Below, one piece after another: positions 12,115 to 23,340 of a DNA stretch of 64,000 nt. The stretch lies in NCBI RefSeq assembly GCF_902686445.1, contig NC_062225.1, forward strand, positions 90,880,581 through 90,944,580, in the 5' to 3' direction. Positions within the stretch are counted from its first letter, which is position 1. Every line of letters begins with the position of its first letter. Position numbers and translations under genes: made by a program. The DNA comes from Sciurus carolinensis (taxonomy: Eukaryota > Chordata > Mammalia > Rodentia > Sciuridae). Below the pieces are notes generated by a model. The model had not been told where the DNA came from, ran no database searches, and saw only the letters and a list, made by a program, of their open reading frames with translations.

Positions 12115-12400
12115 CAGATCTCCGGAGCAGCACTGGCCGAGGAATACCGCCAGGTGACTGCTGAGAGCCAGGCGCTCCCAGCTCAGCCCGGCCAGATCTC
12201 AGACACAGGTCCCCTGGACGAGCTGGGAGTCCCACGCAGGAGCCGGCAGCCGGGCCTCGGCCTGCTCTGCTGCTGGCCAGTGTGCAGACAGCAGGCCAGT
12301 GAGATCGGCGAGGAAGGGCCCGGGGTCCACGAGGGACGCGGGGGGCGCACGCAGGCACCCCGGGCAGGCGCCTCTGCAAGGCGGGGGCAAGGCCCTCCTG
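12115..12400. promoter_or_regulatory. CpG-rich patch, marginal CpG island
   Basis: By eye I count about 21 CpG in roughly 285 bp with G+C near two thirds. The observed/expected ratio is about 0.65-0.7, just above the classical threshold. No promoter element or first exon is recognised next to it. It could be a weak orphan CpG island or simply GC-rich DNA. Confidence 0.35.
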
Positions 12401-12867
12401 GGCTGTGGATGAACCCGGTCCTGCTCAGGGGGGGCGGAGGAAGCCCTTTTCTCCTCCCTTTGGACAGAACTGTTTTAAAAACAGATGATGAGAACTGACA
12501 AGCAAATTCCCAAATTTTTGTTTAATCCAGTGTCATGAACAAAATTGTAGGAGTTTTTCACCAGATGTTGCCAGCATTTTGATCATTTTATTGATTTCAG
12601 ATTCTTTCTGTGGCTGGGGAGCCCCAAGAGAGAGAGCCAACAGGCACCGTGCGCTCAGGAAACCCAGGCCTGGCCTCTGTGACGGATGGCTTCCTGCCAG
12701 AAGCCAAATTATCTCCCTTTCTTAAGGACCGCCAATTCAACTGCACCTCTCTTTTCATATAAAAACTAGCTTAAGTGTTATAGAATTAGAATAGGTTTGG
12801 GGAACTGGAAGCCATTGTTTAATTCCAGGTCAATGATTTTCATTTATTATAACATGGGAAAAATGTT
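12401..12867. other. Transition from GC-rich to AT-rich sequence
   Basis: Nothing recognisable is seen. Base composition falls sharply after about 12480, and AT-rich DNA continues to about 14000. Confidence 0.45.
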
Positions 12868-12968
12868 TTATTTGTTGAGTCTCAGTCTACTCATCTATGA
12901 AACGGGAATCGAGTTACAATATAAAAGGTTGTAGTATAATGCCTCATATATAGCAAGGAGTTTATAGG
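12868..12968 (-). mobile_element. MIR SINE, minus strand
   Basis: 'gagtctcagtctactcatct' followed by 'atgaaacggga' and 'aatgcctcatatatagcaagg' is the reverse complement of the MIR core and 3' part. The copy is strongly diverged. Confidence 0.6.
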
Positions 12969-14050
12969 ATTGTATTTTCCCCCTTGAAGGGCATAATTCT
13001 TTGACATAGTTGTATATGGCTAGCAATATGGTCTATGCAAAATTCGCGAATATCCTCATGGTAAATATTTAAAAAATTAGACTGGGTTTAGATAATATAG
13101 ATAATGAAAATAAAATATAGAATATAATATTTTATATTATTAAAAAAGCTTCCTGCCTAACATTTGCATATTTTGAATGTGTGCAATACAGTTCTAATGC
13201 AAAATCCACAGCACTCAGACTTTATTTTATTGGTCATTGGATTATTTGTTTATGTCCAACTCTCCTCAAGTGAGACCACAGAGTTTCATGGAAAGGGTAC
13301 ACAATTTAATGTTAGAGATGAATTTAAGCTCACCACATTTCATTGGCTGAAGTCATTTATCATAAAATATGTACATACAATTGATGTGACCTGTGTCCCC
13401 AGCACACCCAGGCATGACTGCTGAGGCCCTACCTGTGACATCAATACTTACCTCAGAGATGTTCAAAGGAGAGGAACAGGGACCCAGTGGAACAAGTCAT
13501 TTAACTAACACGATCTCTAATTTCCCCACCAGAAAAATAAGTCTGGCAGTGACAGCTAAGAGGATATTGAGGGAATCACACATAAAAAGTATATGAATGT
13601 CCTTTTCAAATTCCAGAACATGCAGAAACTATTATTTATAAACAGAGGTCTGGTTGGATGTGATTAGATGGAGATAGGAGGTATCTTCCTTCCTCCTGGT
13701 CTGTCTTATACTAAGCCTCATTTCTGGGTATTTCTTCTGCTAATGCATATTCTTGTTGGTTGTTCATATGATAACATGACCTGAAGGTAACAGGTTTTGT
13801 GTTTATATCATTGTAAATGTGACAACATGTAACAGATCAGAACAGATCCTCTGAATTTGCATTACTTTGTCTTAGAAGATGACTTCTCAATTTTTTTTTA
13901 AACTTTTTAACTTTAAATTGTTTTGGTGATTTTTGAAACACAGAAGTAAAGGTATAGTAGTTGTTCAAGAAAAATTTTAGAGCCCATTAAGGTTATTCAC
14001 TTGAAAGAATTGACATTAGATTTCAACCATATCCAGGTGGAAAAAGGAGT
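12969..14050. other. AT-rich unique sequence
   Basis: No gene or repeat is recognised with confidence. The open frame at 13164-13424 has no known domain. Confidence 0.45.
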
Positions 14051-14167
14051 GGAGAGGAAAAGAGAGGAGAAGAGAGGAGGAAAGAAGGAAGGAAGAAGGA
14101 AGGGAGGGAGGGAGGGAAGGAAAGGGAAGGAAGGAAGGAAGAAAGAAAGAAAGGGAAAGAAAGAAAG
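14051..14167. repeat. 117-bp pure-purine tract, (GGAA)n/(GAAA)n
   Basis: Every base of the plus strand from 14051 to 14167 is A or G. The tract moves from GAGAG through GGAA and GGGA units to GAAA. Such homopurine-homopyrimidine tracts can form intramolecular triplex (H-DNA), and GGAA arrays can bind ETS-family factors. A Lys/Glu/Arg-rich frame at 14001-14258 and a Phe/Leu/Ser/Pro-rich frame on the other strand are direct products of this composition, not genes. Confidence 0.97.
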
Positions 14168-15293
14168 CATAAAGAAAAAAAAAAGAAAAACAGAGAAAGC
14201 CAAGTCCATTAAAGAAAACAAAAATTACCCAGTTTTGGGAAATAATTGGACTATTTAGATAAAAAAATTCTTGGAATTTTTTTCTAAGTCTAAGATATGA
14301 ACAATTTTACAGAATCCTCAATGGTCCACCTGACTTTGAACTTGTGGACTGGGAAGGTGGAAGGGTTCCCTGGGATTCCTGTTACACTGGGGGTCAGGTG
14401 ACATGTCCCAGGACTGCCCAGTCTGCCTCCTGGGCTTTGGCCGATACCCCGTGACACGAGCAGCCGCAGCGTGGACAGAGCAGGACTCGGCCTGTAGTCC
14501 CTCCGGCAGCTCTGATCTGGCTGCTGCCCTCGGCTCCCTGGAGGAAGGGCCCCTCCCTCTGCTCTGGTTCTTTAGTGGTAAGTTTTGGTGAGTAACCTAG
14601 TTCAGATGTTCTGCTGGTTACGAAAGACGCGCAGCACACAGCACAGTGGCAGGGCGGCACTAACAGAGTCTCGGTGACACCAGGGTATTTTTGAAACATG
14701 GGTGCCATGGCTCCGATGTGTCCTATCAGGTGCCCGGGGTTATTCCAGGATCATCTCCAGGACATCTCAGACAAAGGAAGGACTGTTTAGACCATTTCCC
14801 GTCCTTGAACCTTCCCTCAGGGTGTGTCGCCAACCGGCAACTCTTGTCCTCAACCTTGTTGAAATCCTGGGTGAGCTTCAGATTTCCACCGGTCTCCCTT
14901 TCAACCGTGAAACCCTCTCATCTCTGCCATCCCATCAATGCCCTTCCCAGCCAACACACCCCACATGCCTCTCTGGGAGCTGCTCCAGCACCCAGGGATT
15001 CAGAGATGTCTGTCTCCCTTATGAACTGAAGTTCAGGGGTATTCTCATTGATAATCCCAGAGCTCAAGCATAGAATTTCTCAGTAGCTGTTGGTTAACTT
15101 TGGTTTTGAATAATAGAGAAAAACACCTTTGGAAATTAGCATGAGGAAAGAGACAGGAAATCAATATAAAAAAACGATGGTTTTCACAGAAGAGAATGTT
15201 CATAGGGTGCTCCCTTCCCTTGCCTGACTACTGCCCTGTTAAAGTGAACCCCATGGCTTCATTTCCAATAGAGAAAAAATATACATGTATATG

Positions 15294-15296
<3 letters not shown>
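14168..15296. other. Unique non-coding sequence
   Basis: No gene or clear repeat is recognised. Two overlapping plus-strand frames at 14691-15073 share the same DNA in different registers and have no domain. Confidence 0.4.

Positions 15297-15325
<29 letters not shown>
15297..15325. repeat. (CA)n microsatellite
   Basis: About 14 perfect CA units are flanked on the left by 'atacatgtatatgcat' and on the right by TG-rich sequence. It is likely to vary in length between individuals. Confidence 0.97.
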
Positions 15326-15328
<3 letters not shown>

Positions 15329-16944
15329 GTGTAGGTGAATCCTAATGAGTGAGAATAAAAGAGAAACCGTTCAATCTTCCACCCTGGTACCGTTTACCAT
15401 TGTGAATGAGAGGCACGCTGGTTTGACCTGACGGTGAGCTCCAGGGTATGAACAGCATCCCTGGCCTGCCCCTGAGATTCCAGTGACAATCATCAATTCA
15501 TGTCATCAGAAATGCCTCCAGACATTCCTAGAACTGCACCAAGAAAGGGGAGGTCTCCCCAGCTTGCGGAAGACTCTCCTGGCTGTGCTTCTTCAACTTG
15601 GACAACTGAGACTCTCAACACAGTAGAGACAGGAGGACCCAACAGGGGCGACCTCCCACGAAGGGTCAAGCCAGAGGAGCTCAGCGTGCTTCCAAAATAG
15701 ACCAGCAGAGGCAAGTAAGGCCATGTCGCCCTTGGAGTCTCAACTCTCTCAATGCCACCGAGTCCTTGCCGTGGCGCCCCGTGTCCCCTGCCCTGCCCCA
15801 TCCTGCTTCCCAGCGATACTGAGCTGCCGCACATATTTGAAGGCGCTCTGTTCTCTGAAGCCTGGACTTGAGTTGTGTCTGGCAGACATCTCTGTCGGTA
15901 GGTCTCCTGCTCTGAAATTTCTCTGTGTGTGTTTGCTTCCCACAGCTAGTGGGAGCTCAGAGGCCACACACCTCTTCCCCCTTATTAGCTGGCTTCTCCC
16001 CATTCGGTGACGTTTGTAGAAAATGAACTGAAAGGCCATATTTTGCCTGGTGGAATCATTCTCTCTGCGCTCGTCACCCTTGGTCTTCAGAGAGCTCATC
16101 AAATCGTGCAGGATGGAAGCACGTTTCCCCTGAGCGAACGTGCCCCGTGATCCTCCCCAGGGCTGGGCGTGCTGGCGGGAGCCCTGCCAGCAGCCGTGCC
16201 AGCTGGGCACCTGGCCTCTCTGGCAGCGGGTACGCGAGGCCCCACCCCTGAAGCCGTCCTGCCCAGCCCTGGGATTCAGCTGGCAGCGAGCATTCCAGGA
16301 GAACGTGCACATTTCTGCCACATAGGTCACTCCCCTAGTGGCCTCCTCTGCTCCTTTTTCAGAGTGGACACCGTGATGTGACAAAGAGGACTCCGTAGCT
16401 GATCCCTGCACCTGTCTTGCGGTCTCATCACTTAAAGCTTCGGGAGATACTGCACTTGAAGTCTCGAGGTTCTCAGCTGCCAGGTGCTTGTGTCTCCAGA
16501 GCTGTGCACTTGCACTCCGAGACCACGGCGCCCGCTGCCGCTCTGTCTGTGCAGACACCAGTGCATGTGCAGGGCCGGGGTGCACCCGCTCCGCTCCCAG
16601 CACCTGCCCCGGGGCCAGCACAGTGTGGACGCCTGACCTCTGGTCCACATGTTGAGAGACAGCTCACCCCAGCCCCTCGCCCCACCCTGTGGACCGACGG
16701 AAGCCTCCCCGTGAGCTTGGCCTGAATGCCTCCCTTGCTTTGCTTCTGTTTCCCCACCCTCAGCTGCTCCCCTGGGAACATGCCCTTAATACATTGCTGG
16801 CACAGGCTCTTGTCTCAGGATCTGCGTCTGGGACCCAACCCAGAGTGACCTCTTCCTCAGCAGGGAAGGAGGATGAGTCAGAATCACTAAAGGATGTGAG
16901 TGGCCACGTAAGCTGTGGGACCATCCTGTCTCTTCAAACTGAAC
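15326..16944. other. Unique sequence containing the longest stop-free frame
   Basis: The minus strand is free of stop codons for 299 codons (16648 down to 15749). The frame begins at GTG, not ATG, and the first in-frame ATG lies well inside. I see no domain, signal peptide or membrane segment, and other frames overlap it on both strands. I do not call a gene. It could be chance in GC-rich DNA or, less likely, part of an unrecognised exon. Confidence 0.4.
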
Positions 16945-17190
16945 AATAGCACGTCACAACCGAGTGGCCAATTAACAACAGAAATGCATTTCTCATAGTC
17001 CTGGAGGCTGCAAGTCCAAGATTTAGCATCTGGTGAGGGCGCCTTCTCACTGTGTCCTGGTGGTGACAGGGGCGACAGATCCCATACAAGGCTCAGTCCA
17101 ACGCTGGCCTCCTGACCACCCCAAAGGCCTCACCTCCCAATGTCACTAGGGGATTGAAATTTTAGGCAGACAAGCAGACCCTCTTGGCAT
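16945..17190 (-). mobile_element. MLT1 LTR fragment (MaLR), minus strand
   Basis: 'aattaacaacagaaatgcat' then 'cctggaggctgcaagtccaagat', a 'tctggtgagggc' block and 'aaaggcctcacctcccaatgtc' follow the reverse complement of the MLT1 LTR in order. A separate plus-strand MLT1 copy is at 35960-36970. Confidence 0.8.
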
Positions 17191-17558
17191 CCTCGTGTTA
17201 GGCCTCAGTACACCAATTGGTAAGCACTTTAGAGTCAGCGGCATCAGGCGTCACACTCAGTGTGGGTCCCTTCTGAGCCAGGGACCTAGGAGGCGGCAAG
17301 GTGGGGTGCCCAGGAGGCTGACTCTGCCTGGCAGTCTCATGGTTTTCCATATCCAGCTACCTTCCAACAACCTCTAAAATCTAATAACATCGGTTACAGC
17401 CTTTGGATGATGCATTTTTTCTCTCTAAACAGCTTTTATTTAAAGCATTATCACTATAAAAATAGCCATAGAAATGGAAGACATATGGGGAAACGTTTTT
17501 AAAAGATCAAAAACCTCAGTAAAATAATCTATGACACAAAGGGAATTTTGGAATTCAT

Positions 17559-17620
17559 CTCTCCTGGCAAGATTCTGTGCACACAGTAGTCACTCAATAA
17601 ATACTCATTGATTGATTACA
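17559..17620 (+). mobile_element. L2 3' end fragment
   Basis: 'cacacagtagtcactcaata' followed by 'aatactcattgattgatta' resembles the conserved 3' terminus of LINE-2, with its short terminal repeat of TGA-like units. Only the last 60 bp or so are present. Confidence 0.65.
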
Positions 17621-17699
17621 ATTCCAAGTGTTTCACATTTTTATTGGTTTCCTTTCCACTTGGCAATATTAGAAGCACAACAAATTTGAAAATATGAAT

Positions 17700-17830
17700 C
17701 TTAGAAAGGGCCAAGGATCCGAATCCAAAGTGATGACTTTACAGATGGGAAGACTGAGACCAATATATTTTAAGGAATTCTCCATGGCCATGTACCTGAC
17801 TTATGAGGACAAAGAGCTGTGCTCCTGCTG
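17700..17830 (+). mobile_element. MIR SINE fragment
   Basis: 'acagatgggaagactgagac' and the following 'cttatgaggacaaagagctg' resemble the MIR core ('acagatgaggaaactgag' and 'gtaagtggcagagctg'). The copy is diverged, so this is a moderate call. Confidence 0.5.
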
Positions 17831-20800
17831 CTCTTGAGAACAAGGGCCTTGATTTATAATTGTGGAAATTCCAGTAACATAAACAAAGTCTCACCAGGGG
17901 GATGTGAAGGTGTGTTAGAAGACACGTCTGCTGGGTGCCGTTTATCTATAGTCATAGCAGAACAAGCCAACCACACAAAAGGCACTTAGAACAGCACACA
18001 TTTGACCGGAAGCGGGGATTTCAATGGGCAGAGGTGGGAGGAGAGGGTTTCCACGTGGACAGGGCAGGGAACGCTGGTGCAGAGACCCAGGTACATCTGG
18101 AGAACACGTCTGCTGCTTCGATGGAAAGACCTCATCTGCTGGCGATTTGGAATAAAGCTATTTGTCTATGAAAGGGATGTGGCCCATGGTACTAGTCAGG
18201 AGTTAAGCATCCACTCTGGACATGAGGAATTGGAGGAAGCAGACGTGCAGTGAGTAAAGGTTCCCTGGGCAACGAGAAGGACAATGAGGAGGATGAGCTG
18301 GAAGGGGATGAGGTGGCAGCCAGGACATGTGGGACAGGGGAGTGGCTGCCACGGTGGCAAAGGGGACCAGAATCTAATCTCCAGTTACTCAAGGAGATAG
18401 CGTCCTGCTCTCAGCCCTTAAAGGTCCTTTCCTTGTGACAAGGTGGTAGAGCAGCTATTCCCGGGAGGTAGACATAGGCAGGAGGAGTCACCCCAGGTTT
18501 AGGAACCAGGGGCTTTGAAGCCATTGAGAACAGTGGGACTCTGGTGACAAGACCCACCCCATGGTGAACTGACTCAAGGGCAGGTTGGACGCACTGTGGA
18601 CATAGGCAAGAGCCATGCTGCTGGAGAAGTGGTGGAGCCATGTGAGAGGACAGGCCAGAGTGTACTGCTGGGGGTGGCCACCAATCCCCCCACACCCAGC
18701 AGATTCAGGCGATACTCAAGGTGAGGACTGAGCTGGATGCTCTGGCTCCTCATCACTCCGAGGTCTCCGTGTGCAGCCAGCTGGGACCACAGTCTGTGAA
18801 GAGCGGGCTTGAGCTTCCAAGATGTGCACACCCATGGCTGGAGGCTGGAGACCTCAGTTACCCAGCAGCAAGCCCCTCCCAGGTCAACCGGCTTCCTAGG
18901 AACCATGTGACGGGGAGGGCAAGGAAGCAGGGAACTGCCCAGGCTCCATTACCTGGGCTCCAAATCAGATGCCATCACCTCTTTCTTTCTGTGTTAGATC
19001 AAATCTGTTCCTCACTCAAGGGGAGGAGAACTAAACTCCATTCCTGAAGGAAGAGGAACAAAACATCTGCAGATGTATTTTTGAAACTATCATATTGGCT
19101 TAGCTGGGCTGGGAATGAGAAGTATCCAGGTGGAAAGGGTACCAGAAAGGTGACAAGGAGGAGTGGCAGAGACACTGGACACTTCTGGCAAAGGTAGACC
19201 CGGAGTGGTCAGAAGTCCATCCGAGGCATTGTGGGCTAATGACTGCGGCCAACAGGGAGAAGCGGGCAGCTTCATCCCAATGTGCCTTTTCCAGGTATGT
19301 GAGTCAGTTACCACCTGCTTCCTCTGCAAGCTGAGGTGATATTTTGTTTGCCCAAATTTTCTTTTTCTTTCTCCCAAATTGATGCAGAAACAAACTCCAT
19401 CATTAGATAGTAAGAAGACGACTTCGGCGTTCCTCCTTGGAGCCTCTTTAGAGCACCAGCAGGCTGCACAGCGCGGGCCTCTGCAGGACCAAGATACTTC
19501 CCCTGCCCCAGCCGGCCCTCCGCAGGCCTCTGTTCCCCGTTGTCCGGGTCCTTCCACCAGACTCGCCCCTCCCAGGCGCTGCTCCATTTGCATAAGGCAT
19601 GAGATACTGTCTCTGCATCTCAGGGTCAAGAGCAACTGATGGACATGCAAAATACTCGGTAGCATGACTGATAAATGCCCATGTGCAGTTTCCTGGCTCC
19701 AAGTGAAATCCTGAAACTCACTTAGACTTCTTCGACTTGGATGCTGAGCTCAGCCAGCACCATCTTAGTCTCAGCACTTTCCCTCCTCTTCAGGCTAAGG
19801 AAAAAAAAAAGTGCATACATCAAAAACAATTGCAGAGCATTTATAACAGAAGCACCAAGAGTTCATTCTCTATTATCAGGGGGTGGAGGAAAGAGAAGGC
19901 AGGATGACGCCATGGATAAGGCCCTGGACTGGAGACCAGAGCCCGGACTGGGGAAATGGCTCTGGCCAACTAAGGGGGAACTTGGGAGTCTGGACTCAGG
20001 ATGGTGCTTCCTTCTGGTTTGCCAGCTGTGTGCTTGCATTAGGTTGGCAATTCCAGGGCACCCCCTCTCCAGACTCCTGCAGTGCGGAGGTTTCCCCAAC
20101 TTCTGTGTCTTCTAGCACAGAAGGTCCCCTGAAACCTCCTGGGGTATTTATTTTGGTTCCGTTATATTAATCTGATTTTTACATTACCTTCTGCCAAGAA
20201 GTCCAAGATCAGAAGGAGGGAATTTGACCATGATTCTGTGTCCCTTGGTCAAAGGTGGCTCCTGATCAAGACCTCTGTGTACCTCTGGAAGGCACCTTAG
20301 CTCCTCACACAGACTTTCCCACTCAACTGGTCTTCTGATCAACCTGTCACTCCAAACTCCATCAACAGATAATAAGAAAATGAGTGTTCTGAGACTCAGC
20401 GGATTCACAGCGCTCTGGTCCAATATCCCAGCCACTGCTAGCCTGTGCTGTCTCCTGGGACCCCAACTGTAGAGCCACTGACAGGAAAGATGGAGGATCC
20501 TGAAGCCCATATTTGGCTACTCTCCATTTCACAATAGAAAAATTTAAAAAACAAACAAACAAAAAAATAAAAGCCAGGATGCAATTTGCCTGCTGCCTCC
20601 TGATACATTTATTTTTTATGCCAGAGGTTTCTTAGAATGTAGAAAAGCATGCTTCAGCAAAGGGAGGCCAATTTTCAAAACCACTCATTTGGCAAATACA
20701 CCAGCTCTCAAGCTGGAAAGACCTGCTTCTGGTTCCTTGCAGTTTACCTAATTCAAAAGCAGTGGTAATCCTGTTTTAAAAAAATTATCAGCTCTGCCAA

Positions 20801-21544
20801 TAGCCTTGGGCTTTACTTGCTGCCACAGTGCTGTGCGTGGAGGGAGAAATGGTGGTAACGGGTCTGATGCAATAGAAATGCACCGTGGTCCACAGGCAAC
20901 AGGAACGTCTGCTTGAAGAGCTACCGGGCACAAAATTTATGGCACCCTTTACTTTACAACTGCAGGGCTCTCACTATAAATGCTTTTGTGGGATCAGCCC
21001 ATTTATTCCTTGGCTAATAACCTATCCATCCAAATAGCAATGTCTGAATAAAGGTTTCTACTCCTACAAGGTGCAGCATCTGACCAGACCACAATCAACA
21101 TAACCGCACTTTACTCTCACCGGGTCAACTTACAGGATAAATTCTGCATTGTTTTATGGATCGAGTTCCCCAGCTTGACAAAGACCTCAGAAGAACACCA
21201 GCACTGTTAAAAAGTGGGCGGGTATTGGAAATCTACAGGAATCTCTATAAATCTTCTTTCCAGCACTATAAAACGATGTGTCTTCAGCATGTTCTTCCTT
21301 CCTGGATGTAGGACTACATGTGCTTACCAGAGTAAAATCCACGAGGGACATCAATGCTGCAGGAGATCTGGCTAAAGCCATTCTCTTCTAAGTCATCCAT
21401 TTGCAAGGAATTGACTAACTCAATCATACTGCAGGTCTTCGTTCAGCAGGAAAATGAGTTGACTAATCTGAACTCACACACCAACAGTAGAAGCATGTAC
21501 CTTCCCATAGGACCGTTCTCCGGAGTCCTGCAGAGCACTCTTAC
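17831..21544. other. Unique non-coding sequence
   Basis: No exon, RNA gene or confident transposon is recognised. Short runs of A occur at 19799-19810 and about 20545-20570. Open frames of up to 190 codons (minus strand 19090-19665) overlap others and have no domain. Confidence 0.4.
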
Positions 21545-21621
21545 TCGTTTGTATTTAACGTCTAAGGTGATGCGCTCTTTCTCCAACCTCATGGCAAACG
21601 CATGATCAGCACAGAATGATC
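21545..21621 (-). other. Exon-like segment on the minus strand, unproven
   Basis: Read on the minus strand, a 77-nt segment is preceded by a good acceptor (a pyrimidine run ending 'ttttctttcag') and followed by a donor-like 'cga|gtaagag'. One frame stays open across it and encodes a Lys/Arg/Glu-rich peptide (...MRLEKERITLDVKYKR). I do not recognise the protein, and no neighbouring exon is evident. It may be a decoy pair of splice sites, an isolated exon of a long gene, or a lncRNA exon. Confidence 0.15.
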
Positions 21622-21629
21622 CTGAAAGA

Positions 21630-22429
21630 AAATCCGTGTCCAGCATGGATCTACGGACTGCACTGCTGCTGCTGGTGCGTATGGCTGTGTGCTTTCCCCA
21701 GGACCATAAACCGAGTGATGTGGAACAACAGAAATTTGTCATCTCACAGTTCCCACAGTTAGAGGTACACAATCAAGGTGTGGGCAGGGTTGGGCTTCCT
21801 CTGGGTCATAGGAGGCACTCCACCCCAGGGGTGGCAGTCTTCCCTGCTCCTTGGTTGACAGCCACATTGCTCTGATCCCCCTCTGCTGCCCGTGGCCCTC
21901 TTCCCTCTGCACACCTGTATTCTCCTGGGGCGTCTTCCCTTCTGTCTCTCTTCTCTAGCATACACAGGGTTCTACTGGGGAGAGGTCAACAGTGGACGTG
22001 GGAGCAGATGCCACTGGCTCACCACAAGAGGCCCATTCTGTGTCTGACATCACCTTGACAAGTCCATCGTGAGCTCAAGGGACTTTGGTCCAGAAACACA
22101 GTCTTGTCTTTATACCCAGAATTGCTGTGTGCTGGGGAAGTAGATGGTGTGACTCAATTCTTAATGGCTGAGCCACAATATCGGTGTGCTAATTTTTAGT
22201 GGGAAATCAGTGTCAGACAGACTGAAATGTTCATTTTAATGTGGGTGTGAATTCATGTCTGAGGCTGAACTACACAGGCAGTGAACTCAGAAAGCGTCTT
22301 ATGAGAATGGAAATTAAGCAGGAGGAGTCATTTGGTGATTCAAACAACATATTACCTGAGCTTGGTACTGCCATCTTCTCCGACTTGCTGCTTGTAAAAA
22401 GTGCATAATAAAATGATCACATCTGACAT
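21630..22429. other. Unique non-coding sequence
   Basis: No gene is recognised. A plus-strand frame at 21636-21875 begins with a Leu-rich stretch that superficially resembles a signal peptide, but I find no family match and no supporting structure. Confidence 0.4.
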
Positions 22430-22640
22430 CTATTGCAAAATTACTTTGTGTTAAGCATCATGCTGAATACTTCTCATACATTTCCTTTCATCTTCTCACA
22501 ATGGTAGGAAGTCGGCCGTGCTCTCATTTCACAGAGAAGGAAGAAGTCTGCTGAGTCTTTGTTGACAGTGCACAGTCAATAAAGGGCAGACCCACGATGG
22601 GACTCTAGCCAGATGGTTTCCAGAAGCCAAACTTCACCTG
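22430..22640 (+). mobile_element. MIR SINE, near full length
   Basis: 'ttgtgttaagcatcatgctg' then 'catttcctttcatcttctcacaatgg', 'catttcacagagaaggaaga' and 'gggactctagccagatgg' follow MIR in order across about 200 bp. The copy is diverged but nearly complete. Confidence 0.7.
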
Positions 22641-23040
22641 TCGCACTGTCCACCGGAAACCTCTGCGTGGGATGGTGGTGGTCGCACTGCTTGCTGTCCC
22701 TCTCTGCCAGCCTTCCCTGTTCTTCCCTGTCTCTGCGTCATCGTGGTCTTTCTTGACAAATGCTAGTTAGTTAGTATCTGCGAGTGGTCCAAAGAGAAAG
22801 CTCGCTATTCGTGATTCTGACGTGAAAGAATTTTGTTCTTAATGTTGACGTATTGCACACAATACAGCCCTGTGCTCAATAACTGGTAGCAATAAGTCTT
22901 GGAAGAAAAACGAAGCCACCTAAGAGGCCGCAGGGTGACACGGTGACGATGTTGGAGAGTGTGCTCAAGGGACAGTGTCTAATGGCAGCCTAATGCAGCC
23001 AGAGGAGATGTGAGAAACGCAGGTGCCACCCGAGGACCAG
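22641..23040. other. Unique non-coding sequence
   Basis: Nothing recognisable is seen. Confidence 0.4.
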
Positions 23041-23340
23041 CAGCGCGAGAGTCACTCAGGAAGGGGAAGAGCAGGGAGAAGTGGAAAGGAGCCCACCCAG
23101 TAGACGGAGACCTTGAACAAAACGCCCCGCACCGGGCTCGTGTGCCTGCCCCAGCAGCTCCCTCCTCCAGCTACAACCACCCTGTTGTTAGGAATCCAAG
23201 CCTTCTGCCCGGTGGGGGCCAAGCCGCAGGACGGCGAGCGAGGGAGGACCAGAGCGCTCACCGTACCCCGTCAGCCCGCGCCACCACCCAGGAGTGTGCG
23301 AGGAGAGAGCACGCTGACCTTAGCGGATGCCCTCCTTGGA
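23041..23340. promoter_or_regulatory. CpG-rich patch, marginal
   Basis: By eye I count about 20 CpG in 300 bp, densest at 23221-23300. G+C is about 60% and the estimated observed/expected ratio is about 0.7. A plus-strand frame of 223 codons (23010-23681) starts at GTG inside this patch and has no domain. A promoter is possible but not shown. Confidence 0.3.

Noticed and set aside
14001..14258. Lys/Glu/Arg-rich frame resembling a nuclear charged domain
   Set aside because: It results directly from the GGAA/GAAA purine tract.
15701..15716. Possible CTCF-like motif (gaccagcagaggcaag)
   Set aside because: It breaks the GGG run that is critical in the core, so it scores well below the sites that I list.
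21636..21770. Plus-strand frame starting MSSMDLRTALLLLVRMAVCF, signal-peptide-like
   Set aside because: No downstream coding continuation or family match was found; the Leu run comes from a short GCT/CTG repeat.
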